Origin: Microvirga puerhi
Lineage (GTDB): Bacteria; Pseudomonadota; Alphaproteobacteria; Rhizobiales; Beijerinckiaceae
Assembly (NCBI RefSeq): GCF_020089865.1
Contig: NZ_JAIRBM010000004.1
Coordinates: 1 to 64,000, forward strand
Length of the DNA: 64,000 bases
Reading direction: 5' to 3'
Under the pieces are notes generated by a model, which saw nothing but the letters and a program-made list of their open reading frames with translations, was not told the origin of the DNA and made no database searches. Shown here in pieces: positions 25,952-33,841 of this stretch. The position numbers and the translations under genes were made by a program. Each line of letters starts with the position of its first letter. Position 1 is the first letter of the stretch.

Positions 25952-26111
25952 GGGGTTCGAGCACTCCTTCAACGATATATGCTTCTAATATAAGGATGCG
26001 ATTTGGACCGGCGAGTGCTGCCCAACCGCAAGACATGCAGCCAGCTCGACTAGCACAGGATCCAACCACATCAAAAGTTCCTCCCGGGCCACTGCATTCG
26101 ATCGGTAGGGC

Positions 26112-27242
26112 GTGGATACCGCTTCCCTCTCGCCACTTGGCAGCAACGACATATCGGCTTTAATGCGCGAGCAAGCAGGGAGAAATCGCGTGGAGATCGG
26201 CCTTTATACCTTTGGTGACGTTGGCGTTGATCCTAAGACAGGGCGGCGTCTCGGGCCTGCCGAGCGGCTCCGCAACCTCGTGGAAGAAATTGTACTTGCA
26301 GACCAAGTCGGCCTCGACGTTTTCGGGCTTGGCGAACACCACCGTCCCGACTACGCGGTATCCGCTCCCGCCGTCGTCCTGGCTGCCGCCGCAACGCAGA
26401 CAAAGCGCATTCGCCTGTCGAGTGCGGTAACCGTGCTGAGCTCCGATAATCCGATCAGGGTCTTCCAACAATTCTCGACCCTCGACAATCTCAGCCAAGG
26501 CCGGGCGGAGATCATGGCGGGTCAAGGCTCGTTCATCGAGTCCTTCCCACTCTTTGGCTACGATCTTGACGACTACGACACGTTGTTCGGCGAGAAGCTG
26601 CAGCTCCTCATGCAGCTCAATGAGAACGAGCGCATCAGCTGGCCGGGAGGGCAGCATAGTCGGCCGATCTCGGACCGCGGCGTCTATCCGCGGCCATTTC
26701 AGGACCGACTGCCGATCTGGATCGCTGTGGGTGGAACACCGCAATCCGTTGTTCGCGCGGGGACGCTTGGATTGCCTCTGGCGCTTGCGATCATCGGCGG
26801 TGAACCTGCACGTTTTGCCCCGTTGTTCGATCTCTATCGGCAGACCGCACAACGGGTCGGTCATAGCGCTGCGGCCCTGAAGACATCGATCAACGTTCAT
26901 GGGTTCGTGGCCGACACCACGCAGGACGCGGCAGATACGTTTTACCCGGCACAAGCCGAAGTCATGAACCGGATCGGGCGAGAGCGCGGCTGGCCTCCGA
27001 CAAGTCGTTCACAATTCGAGGCTGCCCGTGGACCACAAGGAGCACTCTTTGTCGGAAGTCCCGCCGAGGTCACGGACAAGATCCTCGCCGCCCATCAGAT
27101 CTTCCGTTTTGATCGTTTTCTCATTCAAATGGCGATCGGTATCCTCGATCATTGCAAGCTGATGCATGCCATCGAGATCCTGGGGACGAAGGTCGCACCG
27201 GAGATACGTAAAGCGGTTCAGATCGAGCAAAGAACCGTATGA
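26112..27242 (+). CDS. Luciferase-like flavin-dependent monooxygenase (LLM class)
   Basis: Encodes up to 376 aa from GTG 26112; ATG 26163 ([20 protein letters not shown]) is a plausible shorter start. Family features are [10 protein letters not shown] at the N-terminus, [58 protein letters not shown] and [18 protein letters not shown]. It should be a reduced-flavin-dependent monooxygenase or a related oxidoreductase. No flavin reductase is adjacent. Substrate unknown. Confidence 0.88.
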   Translation: MDTASLSPLGSNDISALMREQAGRNRVEIGLYTFGDVGVDPKTGRRLGPAERLRNLVEEIVLADQVGLDVFGLGEHHRPDYAVSAPAVVLAAAATQTKRIRLSSAVTVLSSDNPIRVFQQFSTLDNLSQGRAEIMAGQGSFIESFPLFGYDLDDYDTLFGEKLQLLMQLNENERISWPGGQHSRPISDRGVYPRPFQDRLPIWIAVGGTPQSVVRAGTLGLPLALAIIGGEPARFAPLFDLYRQTAQRVGHSAAALKTSINVHGFVADTTQDAADTFYPAQAEVMNRIGRERGWPPTSRSQFEAARGPQGALFVGSPAEVTDKILAAHQIFRFDRFLIQMAIGILDHCKLMHAIEILGTKVAPEIRKAVQIEQRTV

Positions 27243-27617
27243 GCAGCGTTTCGTAGATCTGAAAGAGACAGGCTGGCCGCATTCTCTTTCTTTGACGAAA
27301 AATCTGCTGGTCCGCTGCCATTCTGAACAGCTTGGCAAATCTGCAAGCCACTCGAAGGCGACGAGCGGACGCCTCAAAATGTCAATGTGGTGTCCCTTTC
27401 AGTCAAGCGACACGTTCCGGCTCGGGTAGGATGCTATCGTGCTGGATAGGCGTGTGCCGCGCCAAGTCCCCTGGCAGGAAACCATTCGGCTCTCGGTTCG
27501 CCGGGTCGCTAGCAACAGCCCGCGCGCTCGGAGACGACAGCTCAAGGAATGTAATGCCCGTAGCGGCACACATTGATCCGAGGCTGTCGAGAACAGCGAA
27601 CTTTTGAGGAAGTCGCA
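27243..27617. other. Gap between the LLM oxidoreductase and a small secreted protein
   Basis: 375 bases. Frames are open on both strands (91 codons plus, 125 codons minus running into the next gene), but both give Arg/Ser/Pro-rich translations without starts or known motifs, typical of non-coding GC-rich DNA. I see no terminator or promoter that I can support. Confidence 0.4.
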
Positions 27618-28046
27618 ATGAACGTCGCCCGATATCGAAGCCCCGCCAAACTGGTGCTAGGCATTGTAGCATCCGTGGCAGCAGCGAGCGCCATGGCCGC
27701 AGAACCCGACCTCTCGGGCTATCAAGGCGCGTGGCTCGCAGGAGGCCCCGACTGCGCGGATGTCTATTCGCTTGGCGCAAAATCGGCCTCCTTCAAGAAG
27801 CCCGTGGACATATTCGCTCCGGCATTCATCATTTCTGGAAACCGCCTGAGAACGCCGATGGCGACCTGTCGCATTACCTCTGTCAAGCAATCCGAAGACC
27901 GCCAGCTCCTGGGCCTCCATTGCACGAACGCGGTGGCATCCAACGACGTAACAGTTCTCATGTCACCGACGGCGGACGGCTCTCTCAGGCGCTACTTTAA
28001 CAACCATGATACGATTGGAACCACCTATCTCCGCTGCCCGAGATAA
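27618..28046 (+). CDS. Small secreted protein of unknown function with conserved-looking cysteines
   Basis: Encodes 142 aa from ATG 27618, with GAGGAAG upstream. A signal peptide covers about residues 1-28 (hydrophobic KLVLGIVASVAAASA, cleavage near AMAAEP). The mature part is about 114 aa with four Cys residues (PDCADVYS, MATCRITSV, GLHCTNAV, YLRCPR), which could form two disulfides in the periplasm. I recognise no family. Neighbours give no clear context. Confidence 0.7.
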   Translation: MNVARYRSPAKLVLGIVASVAAASAMAAEPDLSGYQGAWLAGGPDCADVYSLGAKSASFKKPVDIFAPAFIISGNRLRTPMATCRITSVKQSEDRQLLGLHCTNAVASNDVTVLMSPTADGSLRRYFNNHDTIGTTYLRCPR

Positions 28047-28497
28047 AACTCCTAAGCGCTGAAGGCTCGGCGTAAATCCCGCAACTTCGCGGGACCCAAA
28101 CTGTCAAGAGGCTGTCCCAACAAATCAAGCAGCGTCGCCGACTTTCCGTAATCTGCCTGAGGATGAGGCTCGAAAGGCCATCCAAATTGCAGTCGTCCTC
28201 GTCGTACGGGGGACTCAGCATGGCAGTTCACCCCGGAATACCTCTCCCGGTGAAATCGGCTCCGGTTAACGAATCTATTTTTCAGCCGGTCGTCTCAAAG
28301 TCAGGACCATCGCCCTCTGAACGACCCAGGCGAAGTCAAGAGCAGACTCGTAGACCTTCGGAAGCCCCCGCTATGGCAGCCCTGGAGATTACCGGGAAGA
28401 GGCAGAGGTCCGTCTGAATATGCGGAACGCCCAGATATCGTGAGCCTGCAGTTATCAGCTTCTTAGAATCGCGAGGGCCTCAAGTTCGGAGGTTACC
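28047..28497. other. Gap with one stem-loop before the Tyr/His-rich protein
   Basis: 451 bases. TCCCGC (28077-28082) and GCGGGA (28089-28094) make a 6-bp stem 30 bp after the stop at 28046; there is no T-tract, so it is a weak terminator candidate. A plus frame at 28163-28417 (84 codons) has no recognisable content and no ribosome-binding site. Nothing else is evident. Confidence 0.4.
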
Positions 28498-28749
28498 ATG
28501 AAGAAACTCGCAATCATCCTCACTGCCGCATTCATTACGACAGGCAGTGCCGGAACTGCTCATGCCCAATATTGGGGTCGGCCCGGATGGGGCTATTATG
28601 GCGGCTACTATCATCATCATCATTATGGCTGGGGCGGAGGTGCCGTCGCCGCCGGACTGATCGGCGGAGCGATTCTTGGCGGCCTGATCGCCGCATCGAC
28701 ACCTGTGTACGGCTATCCCTATCCCGTCTACGGGTACTATGGACCATAG
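28498..28749 (+). CDS. Secreted Gly/Tyr/His-rich protein, ended by an in-frame amber codon
   Basis: Encodes 83 aa from ATG 28498, with GGAGG upstream. A signal peptide (MKKLAIILTAAFITTGSAG, cleaved near AHA) is followed by a low-complexity stretch rich in Tyr, Gly and His (YYGGYYHHHHYGWGGG), a Gly/Ala-rich hydrophobic segment (AAGLIGGAILGGLIAAS) and YGYPYPVYGYYGP. The TAG at 28747 stops it, but the same frame continues with the same composition for 56 more codons. Similar proteins in rhizobia are surface or periplasmic glycine-rich proteins of unknown role. Confidence 0.75.
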   Translation: MKKLAIILTAAFITTGSAGTAHAQYWGRPGWGYYGGYYHHHHYGWGGGAVAAGLIGGAILGGLIAASTPVYGYPYPVYGYYGP

Positions 28750-28920
28750 CCAGGCTACTATTATCCCCGACCCGTCTACTACGCTCCGCGCTATTACTAT
28801 CCGCACCGCGTGTATTATCGCCACCGCCTCTATGCACGGCCCATCTACTATGGGCACCACTATTATGGGAGGTTTCATGGATACTATGGCCCACGAGTCG
28901 TTTATCGGCGACATTATTGA
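28750..28920 (+). pseudogene. In-frame continuation of the Tyr/His-rich protein after the amber codon
   Basis: Codons 85-140 of the frame starting at 28498, up to TGA 28918-28920. The translation (PGYYYPRPVYYAPRYYYPHR onward, then repeated Tyr, His, Arg and Pro) matches the composition of the first half. No start codon with a ribosome-binding site is present, so it would be translated only by readthrough of TAG. Restoring TAT or TAC at codon 84 by one base would give Gly-Pro-Tyr-Pro-Gly-Tyr, which fits the surrounding pattern. A recent nonsense mutation is the simplest reading. Confidence 0.7.
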
Positions 28921-29074
28921 AGACATATAGCAGTCCAAGGACGGACCTCCCCTTGCGTTGTGTCGCGCAGGAACGAGACCCGTTTCGGGCGTGCGTTGTC
29001 ATGTGTCGGCAACAAAAAGGACAGCTGCGTTTTCGGGGCTTCGCCTCGTCTCTCAGAGCAGGACGGATGTTTCA

Positions 29075-29902
29075 ATGAGGTTGAGCGCAGCGCCTAAAAT
29101 CGCACTTCTCGCCACCTGGACGGCTTTCACTATGGTGCTGGCCACTGGCTCTGCAGCGGAGCGCTCATCTATTCAAATCATCTATGTCCCGCCCAAGGAA
29201 CAAGCACATGAGCCGATCTACCGAACGTTGCAGGACAAGCAAGTGCTTGAACGGGTACGAGCCAGCCTAGCTGACTTTATAATTCCCGCCAAACTGACAA
29301 TAAAAACGGAAGGATGCGACGGAGACATTAATGCCTCCTATGAATCGTCGAACAAGACAGTGAGCATCTGCTACGAATATCTCGCCTATATCCAGGAACT
29401 CGCGCAAGATATCCCACCGATTGCGGCGGCGGAGGGCCTCACTCCTGCGAACTACGTGGTTGGGCCATTCCTGGAGGTGGTTCTTCACGAGCTGGCCCAT
29501 GCCATCTTCGACCTGAACAAGGTCCCAATTCTCGGACGCGAGGAGGACGCGGCCGATCAAGTCGCAGCTTACGCGCTCCTGAAAATGGACAAGCAGGAGA
29601 TTCGAAGGACTATTGCCAGCATCGCTGCAATGTACGCCAGCGAGGCAAAGGATGCTCCACTGAAACTCAAGGACCTCTCGGACGAGCACGGACTCCCGGC
29701 GCAGCGCTTCTTCAATCTTCTCTGCATCAGCTACGGCAAAGAATCGGCAATGTTTGCCGACATCGTTGCACAAGGTTTTCTTCCTAAGGAGCGCGCGGAA
29801 CAGTGTAAAGGCGAGTATCAGCAGGTTACGTTCGCGATCACCCGCCTTATTGCACCAACCTCGAAGAATGCGCATAGGCAAATGCTCTCGAAGAGAAACT
29901 AG
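29075..29902 (+). CDS. DUF4344-type zinc metallopeptidase-like exported protein
   Basis: Encodes 275 aa from ATG 29075, with AGGA upstream. A signal peptide is likely (LLATWTAFTMVLATGSAA). The zinc-binding motif HELAHAIFD is near residue 139, and REEDAADQVAAY about 15 residues on supplies a further acidic ligand. This is the DUF4344 arrangement, with Cys residues in EGCDGDI, VSICYEY, NLLCISY and AEQCKGEY that may form disulfides. It probably acts outside the cytoplasm; its target is unknown. Confidence 0.82.
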   Translation: MRLSAAPKIALLATWTAFTMVLATGSAAERSSIQIIYVPPKEQAHEPIYRTLQDKQVLERVRASLADFIIPAKLTIKTEGCDGDINASYESSNKTVSICYEYLAYIQELAQDIPPIAAAEGLTPANYVVGPFLEVVLHELAHAIFDLNKVPILGREEDAADQVAAYALLKMDKQEIRRTIASIAAMYASEAKDAPLKLKDLSDEHGLPAQRFFNLLCISYGKESAMFADIVAQGFLPKERAEQCKGEYQQVTFAITRLIAPTSKNAHRQMLSKRN

Positions 29903-30038
29903 ACTGCGGCAGATGGAGGAGCAGCCTCCGCGCAATTGGCACGGCATGTACCTTCACAATTTCGTTTCTGGTCAAGGACGCGCCAACATTCTGCATGATT
30001 CTGTTCGTAACAGTGTCTTTGCCATCGGAGATCGTCGT

Positions 30039-30365
30039 ATGACACTTTTCGAAGATCGCGAGAGAGCTTTCGAGCAATCTTTCGTACATGATGAGGAAGC
30101 GCGCTTCAGAGCTCTGGCAAAGCGAAACAGGTTGCTCGGGCAATGGGCTGCTGAGCAACTCGGCCTCAAGGGCGAGAAGGCGGGCGCCTACATCGACGAG
30201 GTCAGCCAAAGCGTGGTAGCGCGCGTCGTCGACGAGACGCTGGTCGCGAAGATCCAGTCAGATTTCGAGGCAAATGCCATCGACATACCGGATGACAAGG
30301 TTCGCGAGAAGATGTCTCAACTGATGGCCGAGGCGATCCTTCAGGTTCGTTCAAATGCTTGGTGA
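30039..30365 (+). CDS. DUF1476 protein, F1-ATPase inhibitor zeta-like
   Basis: Encodes 108 aa from ATG 30039, with GGAG upstream; the long frame to 29754 overlaps the peptidase gene. MTLFEDRERAFEQSFVHDEE and the following FRALAKRNRLLGQWAAEQLG fit DUF1476. This is the zeta subunit of alphaproteobacterial F1Fo-ATP synthase, which blocks ATP hydrolysis by inserting its N-terminus into F1. The gene is usually near purine genes; here it stands convergent to a phasin/epsilon operon. The N-terminal inhibitory region is present. It may be a second copy. Confidence 0.85.
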   Translation: MTLFEDRERAFEQSFVHDEEARFRALAKRNRLLGQWAAEQLGLKGEKAGAYIDEVSQSVVARVVDETLVAKIQSDFEANAIDIPDDKVREKMSQLMAEAILQVRSNAW

Positions 30366-30397
30366 CACGATTAAACCGGCCACTGAAGGCTGTCACC

Positions 30398-30724
30398 TCA
30401 GAGCTTTTCTCTGGACGATCTGGCGCAGATCGTCAGCAGCTTTGTCATCTCAGCGTCATAATCCCGACGCGTATCTTCCATCCAGTGAGCTTGCAGCGTC
30501 GCTGCTTCGGCGGCACTTTTGCAACTTACTATTTGTCGGAAAGTATCGCCATCTTTCGCCAAACGCATTGATACGAAACCAATCATTTCCCGTTGACATT
30601 CCGTCATTACGGAGAACCACATCTCAGCAGTGCTCGCCAGAGCGCGACTGTTCTCAGCAGATGAGAATATAGGATTGCTGCGCCGCGTCTCCGACACGGT
30701 TGATTTCTTGGACGCATTGATCAT
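30398..30724 (-). CDS. Phasin-like protein
   Basis: Encodes 108 aa, helical and amphipathic. The pattern WFSVMTECQREMIGFVSMRL, KDGDTFRQIVSCKSAAEAAT and WMEDTRRDYDAEMTKLLTI is that of the phasin family, which coats polyhydroxyalkanoate granules. It follows the epsilon-like gene by 23 bp on the same strand and ends the long minus-strand gene series. A DUF3141 protein with a PHA-synthase-like nucleophile motif lies in the same series. Confidence 0.68.
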   Translation of the reverse strand: MINASKKSTVSETRRSNPIFSSAENSRALASTAEMWFSVMTECQREMIGFVSMRLAKDGDTFRQIVSCKSAAEAATLQAHWMEDTRRDYDAEMTKLLTICARSSREKL

Positions 30725-30747
30725 GGCCTGCTCTCCCGCGATGCGTT

Positions 30748-31149
30748 TCAGAAAGATAAGGCGGCTCGCACCTGCGCAAGGCGGCTAAGTGCAAAGTCCG
30801 CCTCCCGACGGACCCTGCTGTCCTGCGTGGCATCACGTGTGGTTTCCAGCCGCACGATTTCCTCGTCAATTTTGTCTCGCGTCAGCTCCTCCGGCGGGAG
30901 CGCGCGCTCGACGAGCAACGTAACGCTATCCGGCCCTATTTCGGCGAAGCCGCCACGAACAAAAGCGCGGTGGCCGTGGCCCTGAACGTCAGTTGCAACG
31001 ACAATGCCTGGATTAAGCGTTGCCATCGTAGGCTCATGACCTGCCATCACAGTCATATCGCCTTCGGTCGCCGGCAGCATCACTGCTTTCACCTCGCCAG
31101 AAAATAGAACGCGCTCCGGTGAGATCAGTTCAAACAGGACATTGGCCAT
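30748..31149 (-). CDS. Orphan F1-ATP synthase epsilon subunit
   Basis: Encodes 133 aa. The N-terminal beta-sandwich has FELISPERVLFSGEVKAVML, TEGDMTVMAGHEPTMATLNP and RAFVRGGFAEIGPDSVTLL, followed by the two C-terminal helices (EELTRDKIDEEIVRLE, then RREADFALSRLAQVRAAL). In F1 the epsilon subunit links the rotor and can block hydrolysis. No other ATP synthase subunit gene is nearby, so this is a stand-alone paralogue. It lies 21 bp after an HlyD-like adaptor gene and 23 bp before the phasin gene. Confidence 0.88.
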   Translation of the reverse strand: MANVLFELISPERVLFSGEVKAVMLPATEGDMTVMAGHEPTMATLNPGIVVATDVQGHGHRAFVRGGFAEIGPDSVTLLVERALPPEELTRDKIDEEIVRLETTRDATQDSRVRREADFALSRLAQVRAALSF

Positions 31150-31170
31150 GGCGATTTCCCTCGAATGCCC

Positions 31171-32403
31171 TCAATGGCCACTGAATACGAGACTCTGAAT
31201 CGGCATGACGAGCGCCTGGATGCGAAGCAACATGGCATGGACGAGTCCAACCGTATCGACAGCGTGGAGTGCGAAGCGCCGCATAACACCAAGGTTTCCA
31301 GAATCGAGCAGGTCATGGTTACTCGTATAGGCATTGGCGATACAACTGCTGCCGGGGGTAACACCGTCCAACCCTCCTTCATAGAGAGGCTCCAGAAAGA
31401 CGAGAATAGTTCCCGTTCGCGTCACCTGCTGAGGATCGATTAGCTGCTCGCCGCCACGAAACTGGCCGGCTGCGATAAAGTTCTGCACGCCCGTGACAAC
31501 CATTGGAATGATCGTCCATGGCTTTGATACGCACGCAACCTCAGCCACCATGCCGGGTTTCAGAACCTGGGCTTCAAGCTGATTGAACCCCGCTTGCAAC
31601 GTTTGTTGCCAGCTGCCTTCTGGGATGAGAATCCCAGCGGGACGCAATAGAGGATTTACGATGTCGCCGGGCCGAAGTGCGAACTGTTCCACGCGTCCGG
31701 TGACTCCAGCCCTCACGACGGTCTTTTCCAAGTCTACTTCAGCTTGGGCCAACGATGCCTCAGCGCTGGCCTTCTCGGCCGGCAGCAGAGTAGAGATACG
31801 TGCCGCGGCCTGCTCCTTCGCAGCATTGGCCGCATCGATCGCTCCCTGGCGCCCTTGCACGGCGACCTGCAGCTTCTCAATGTCACGGAAAGCGACATTT
31901 CCTGGATTGCGTCGGTACAGCTCCTGCTTCGCCGCAAGCTCGTCAACTGCCTGTTGGTGGGCGCCCTTGGCTTCCTGGATCCTTCCTTCGGCCTCTACGA
32001 CATCGGTTTTTGCGACAACGAACTCTGCATCGACTTCGGCGATTTTGCGCCGGGCGGTCTCCACCGCCGCCTCCTGTTTGGAACTGTCCAGTCTGAAGAT
32101 CGGATCTCCCTCCTTGATCGAGTCGCTGAGACCTACAAAGATCTCGGCAACGCGTCCGTTGGTTTCCGGAACAATAGGAACTGTCCTGAAGAGCAGCGTG
32201 ACATTGCTGGTGGCGGGGTGATTGTAGAAAATTACGGTGATCAACCCAACGGTCAGCATCAGGCAGGCCACGATACCCCATCGCAGCTCGAACCAGACCG
32301 AGAAAAGCGTGATTTCCTTGCCGATCCGCTTCCCCTGAGCATAGCGTCGGTACAGATAGTCCGGAAGGATCGTCAGCAGGGAACAGAGAAGAAGCTCAAG
32401 CAT
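31171..32403 (-). CDS. HlyD/EmrA-like membrane-fusion (adaptor) protein
   Basis: Encodes 410 aa from ATG 32403, with GGAGCG upstream. One transmembrane segment lies at about residues 43-62 (GIVACLMLTVGLITVIFY). A biotinyl-lipoyl-like half (VPIVPETNGRVAEIFVGLSD), a long coiled coil (about residues 100-220), and a second half motif (TVVRAGVTGRVEQFALRPGD) follow. There is no adjacent inner-membrane pump or outer-membrane channel. The upstream gene, overlapping by 8 bp, is a small membrane protein, as in the yibH-yibI pair of E. coli. Cargo unknown. Confidence 0.85.
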   Translation of the reverse strand: MLELLLCSLLTILPDYLYRRYAQGKRIGKEITLFSVWFELRWGIVACLMLTVGLITVIFYNHPATSNVTLLFRTVPIVPETNGRVAEIFVGLSDSIKEGDPIFRLDSSKQEAAVETARRKIAEVDAEFVVAKTDVVEAEGRIQEAKGAHQQAVDELAAKQELYRRNPGNVAFRDIEKLQVAVQGRQGAIDAANAAKEQAAARISTLLPAEKASAEASLAQAEVDLEKTVVRAGVTGRVEQFALRPGDIVNPLLRPAGILIPEGSWQQTLQAGFNQLEAQVLKPGMVAEVACVSKPWTIIPMVVTGVQNFIAAGQFRGGEQLIDPQQVTRTGTILVFLEPLYEGGLDGVTPGSSCIANAYTSNHDLLDSGNLGVMRRFALHAVDTVGLVHAMLLRIQALVMPIQSLVFSGH

Positions 32404-32887
32404 GGATCCGCTCCTTCGGAATTCGGGTGGGAGCGACGGCCTTCGATTCTTCCGATGCCTCGCCTGAGTGCGTGTCCCCGGCACCATCTGATGTTCTATC
32501 CGGCGCTCTGTCCGGCGCGTCATCGGCACCCTGGCCAGGCGGAATACCGGCTATCTTCTCAAGAGATCCCGCCATGCGGCGAAGCGGCCATCCGAAGTCC
32601 GGGATGTCAATCAGCGCAAGCAAGAGGCCTGCCACCCAGAAGATGTGCATATGCGTAAACAGAGCAAGCAATCCAAGGACAGCGACGATCTCGAATTGGA
32701 TTTTTTGCGATTTGTGCGCCATGCGCTCCGGCAACGTATGCAATCTCAGAAAGAGAATGCCGACGGCCAGGACAGCCAGGACCAAAAACAGGCCCATTAT
32801 GACCAGAAGCACATCCGTCTCGCCAGGAGCCGTAATGAAGATGGGTAAATGATGCGGAGCGTCTGGGTTAACCGCTGGGGTCGTCAT
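32396..32887 (-). CDS. Small inner-membrane protein, YibI/DUF3302-like partner of the adaptor
   Basis: Encodes 163 aa from ATG 32887, with GGAGAGG upstream. Two hydrophobic segments (LLVIMGLFLVLAVLAVGILF, and IVAVLGLLALFTHMHIFWVA) flank LRLHTLPERMAHKSQ. The C-terminal 50 residues are acidic and disordered. This layout resembles the DUF3302 protein encoded next to HlyD-like yibH in enterobacteria; the family call is tentative. The 8-bp overlap with the adaptor gene implies the two work together. Confidence 0.6.
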   Translation of the reverse strand: MTTPAVNPDAPHHLPIFITAPGETDVLLVIMGLFLVLAVLAVGILFLRLHTLPERMAHKSQKIQFEIVAVLGLLALFTHMHIFWVAGLLLALIDIPDFGWPLRRMAGSLEKIAGIPPGQGADDAPDRAPDRTSDGAGDTHSGEASEESKAVAPTRIPKERIHA

Positions 32888-32955
32888 ACCACCTCTCCTA
32901 CAGGAAGGGCAAAGAGCCCCTGACGCACACATAAACTATCTGAAAGTTGAGAAGA

Positions 32956-32970
32956 GCCCATCGTATGGGC
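32956..32970 (-). terminator. Small stem-loop after fabI
   Basis: GCCCAT and ATGGGC form a 6-bp stem around CGT; on the minus strand it is followed by TCTTCTC. It lies in the 147-bp gap between the fabI stop and the small membrane protein gene, and could be a partial terminator splitting the operon in two. Confidence 0.35.
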
Positions 32971-33034
32971 GATCGCATTTTGGACGAAACTCATTTGCAC
33001 TGTGATCTCCCACCACTGTAGCGGCATGCACCCA

Positions 33035-33841
33035 TCACGCCATGATGCTGAGCCCACCATCCACATAAGTGACTGTTCCGGTGAGCCGCCGGGCGAATGG
33101 CGTCGTCAGATAAGCGGCTGTCAGACCGACATCATCGATATCGACCAGCTCACCAATCGGCGCGCGCTCAATGGCCTCCGACAGAAGGACATCGAAGTCC
33201 TTCAGACCGGAGGCTGCGCGTGTCTTGAGAGGGCCGGGTGAGACAGCATGGACCCGGACGTGCTTGTCTCCTAATTCATATGCGAGATAGCGGACCGCGC
33301 TCTCGAGCGCAGCCTTGACAGGCCCCATGAGATTGTAGTTCGGAACCACCTTATTGGCTCCGTGATAGCTCATCGCCAGGAGTGTTCCGCCATCACGCAT
33401 CAGGGGTTCTGCGAGGCGCGCCATTCGGATAAATGAATGGCAAGAGATATCCATTGCCACCTTGAAACCTTCGTCGGAGCTGTCGATGAGACGCCCTTGC
33501 AGATCCTCCTTAGGAGCAAAGGCGATGGAATGCAGTGCTATGTCCAGACTACCCCAGGCCTCGCGGATCTGTTCAAATACAGCCTCGAGCTCTCCACCAC
33601 ATCCGACATCGCAGGGGGCGAAGATGGTGGCACCTAGCTCCTTAGCTAGAGGCTCAACATAGGGCCGCGCCTTCTCATTGAGATAGGTGACAGCGAGATC
33701 GGCGCCGAGTTGTCGGAAAACACGGGCACATCCATACGCGATTGAATGCTCATTGGCGATACCAATGACGAGAGCACGCTTTCCATGCAAGATCTGCGAC
33801 TGGACGGCGACGTCGCTTAGCGTCATCAGTTGATCGTTCAT
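33035..33841 (-). CDS. fabI: Enoyl-ACP reductase, FabI type
   Basis: Encodes 268 aa. It has the FabI nucleotide motif GKRALVIGIANEHSIAYGCA and the Tyr-x6-Lys active site in YNLMGPVKAALE, as well as VHAVSPGPLKTRAASGL. The enzyme reduces trans-2-enoyl-ACP with NAD(P)H. Its place between a DUF3141 hydrolase gene (4-bp overlap) and membrane/ATPase genes is not that of the housekeeping copy, so this may be a second FabI feeding or relieving a special lipid or PHA route. Confidence 0.9.
   Translation of the reverse strand: MNDQLMTLSDVAVQSQILHGKRALVIGIANEHSIAYGCARVFRQLGADLAVTYLNEKARPYVEPLAKELGATIFAPCDVGCGGELEAVFEQIREAWGSLDIALHSIAFAPKEDLQGRLIDSSDEGFKVAMDISCHSFIRMARLAEPLMRDGGTLLAMSYHGANKVVPNYNLMGPVKAALESAVRYLAYELGDKHVRVHAVSPGPLKTRAASGLKDFDVLLSEAIERAPIGELVDIDDVGLTAAYLTTPFARRLTGTVTYVDGGLSIMA

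Noticed and set aside
27403..27780. A 125-codon minus-strand frame upstream of the secreted protein
   Set aside because: It overlaps the signal-peptide gene on the other strand and its composition is that of non-coding GC-rich DNA.
28480..28938. A 152-codon minus-strand frame opposite the Tyr/His-rich gene
   Set aside because: It mirrors the low-complexity Tyr/His codons as Ile/Val/Met runs; the plus strand has the signal peptide and ribosome-binding site.
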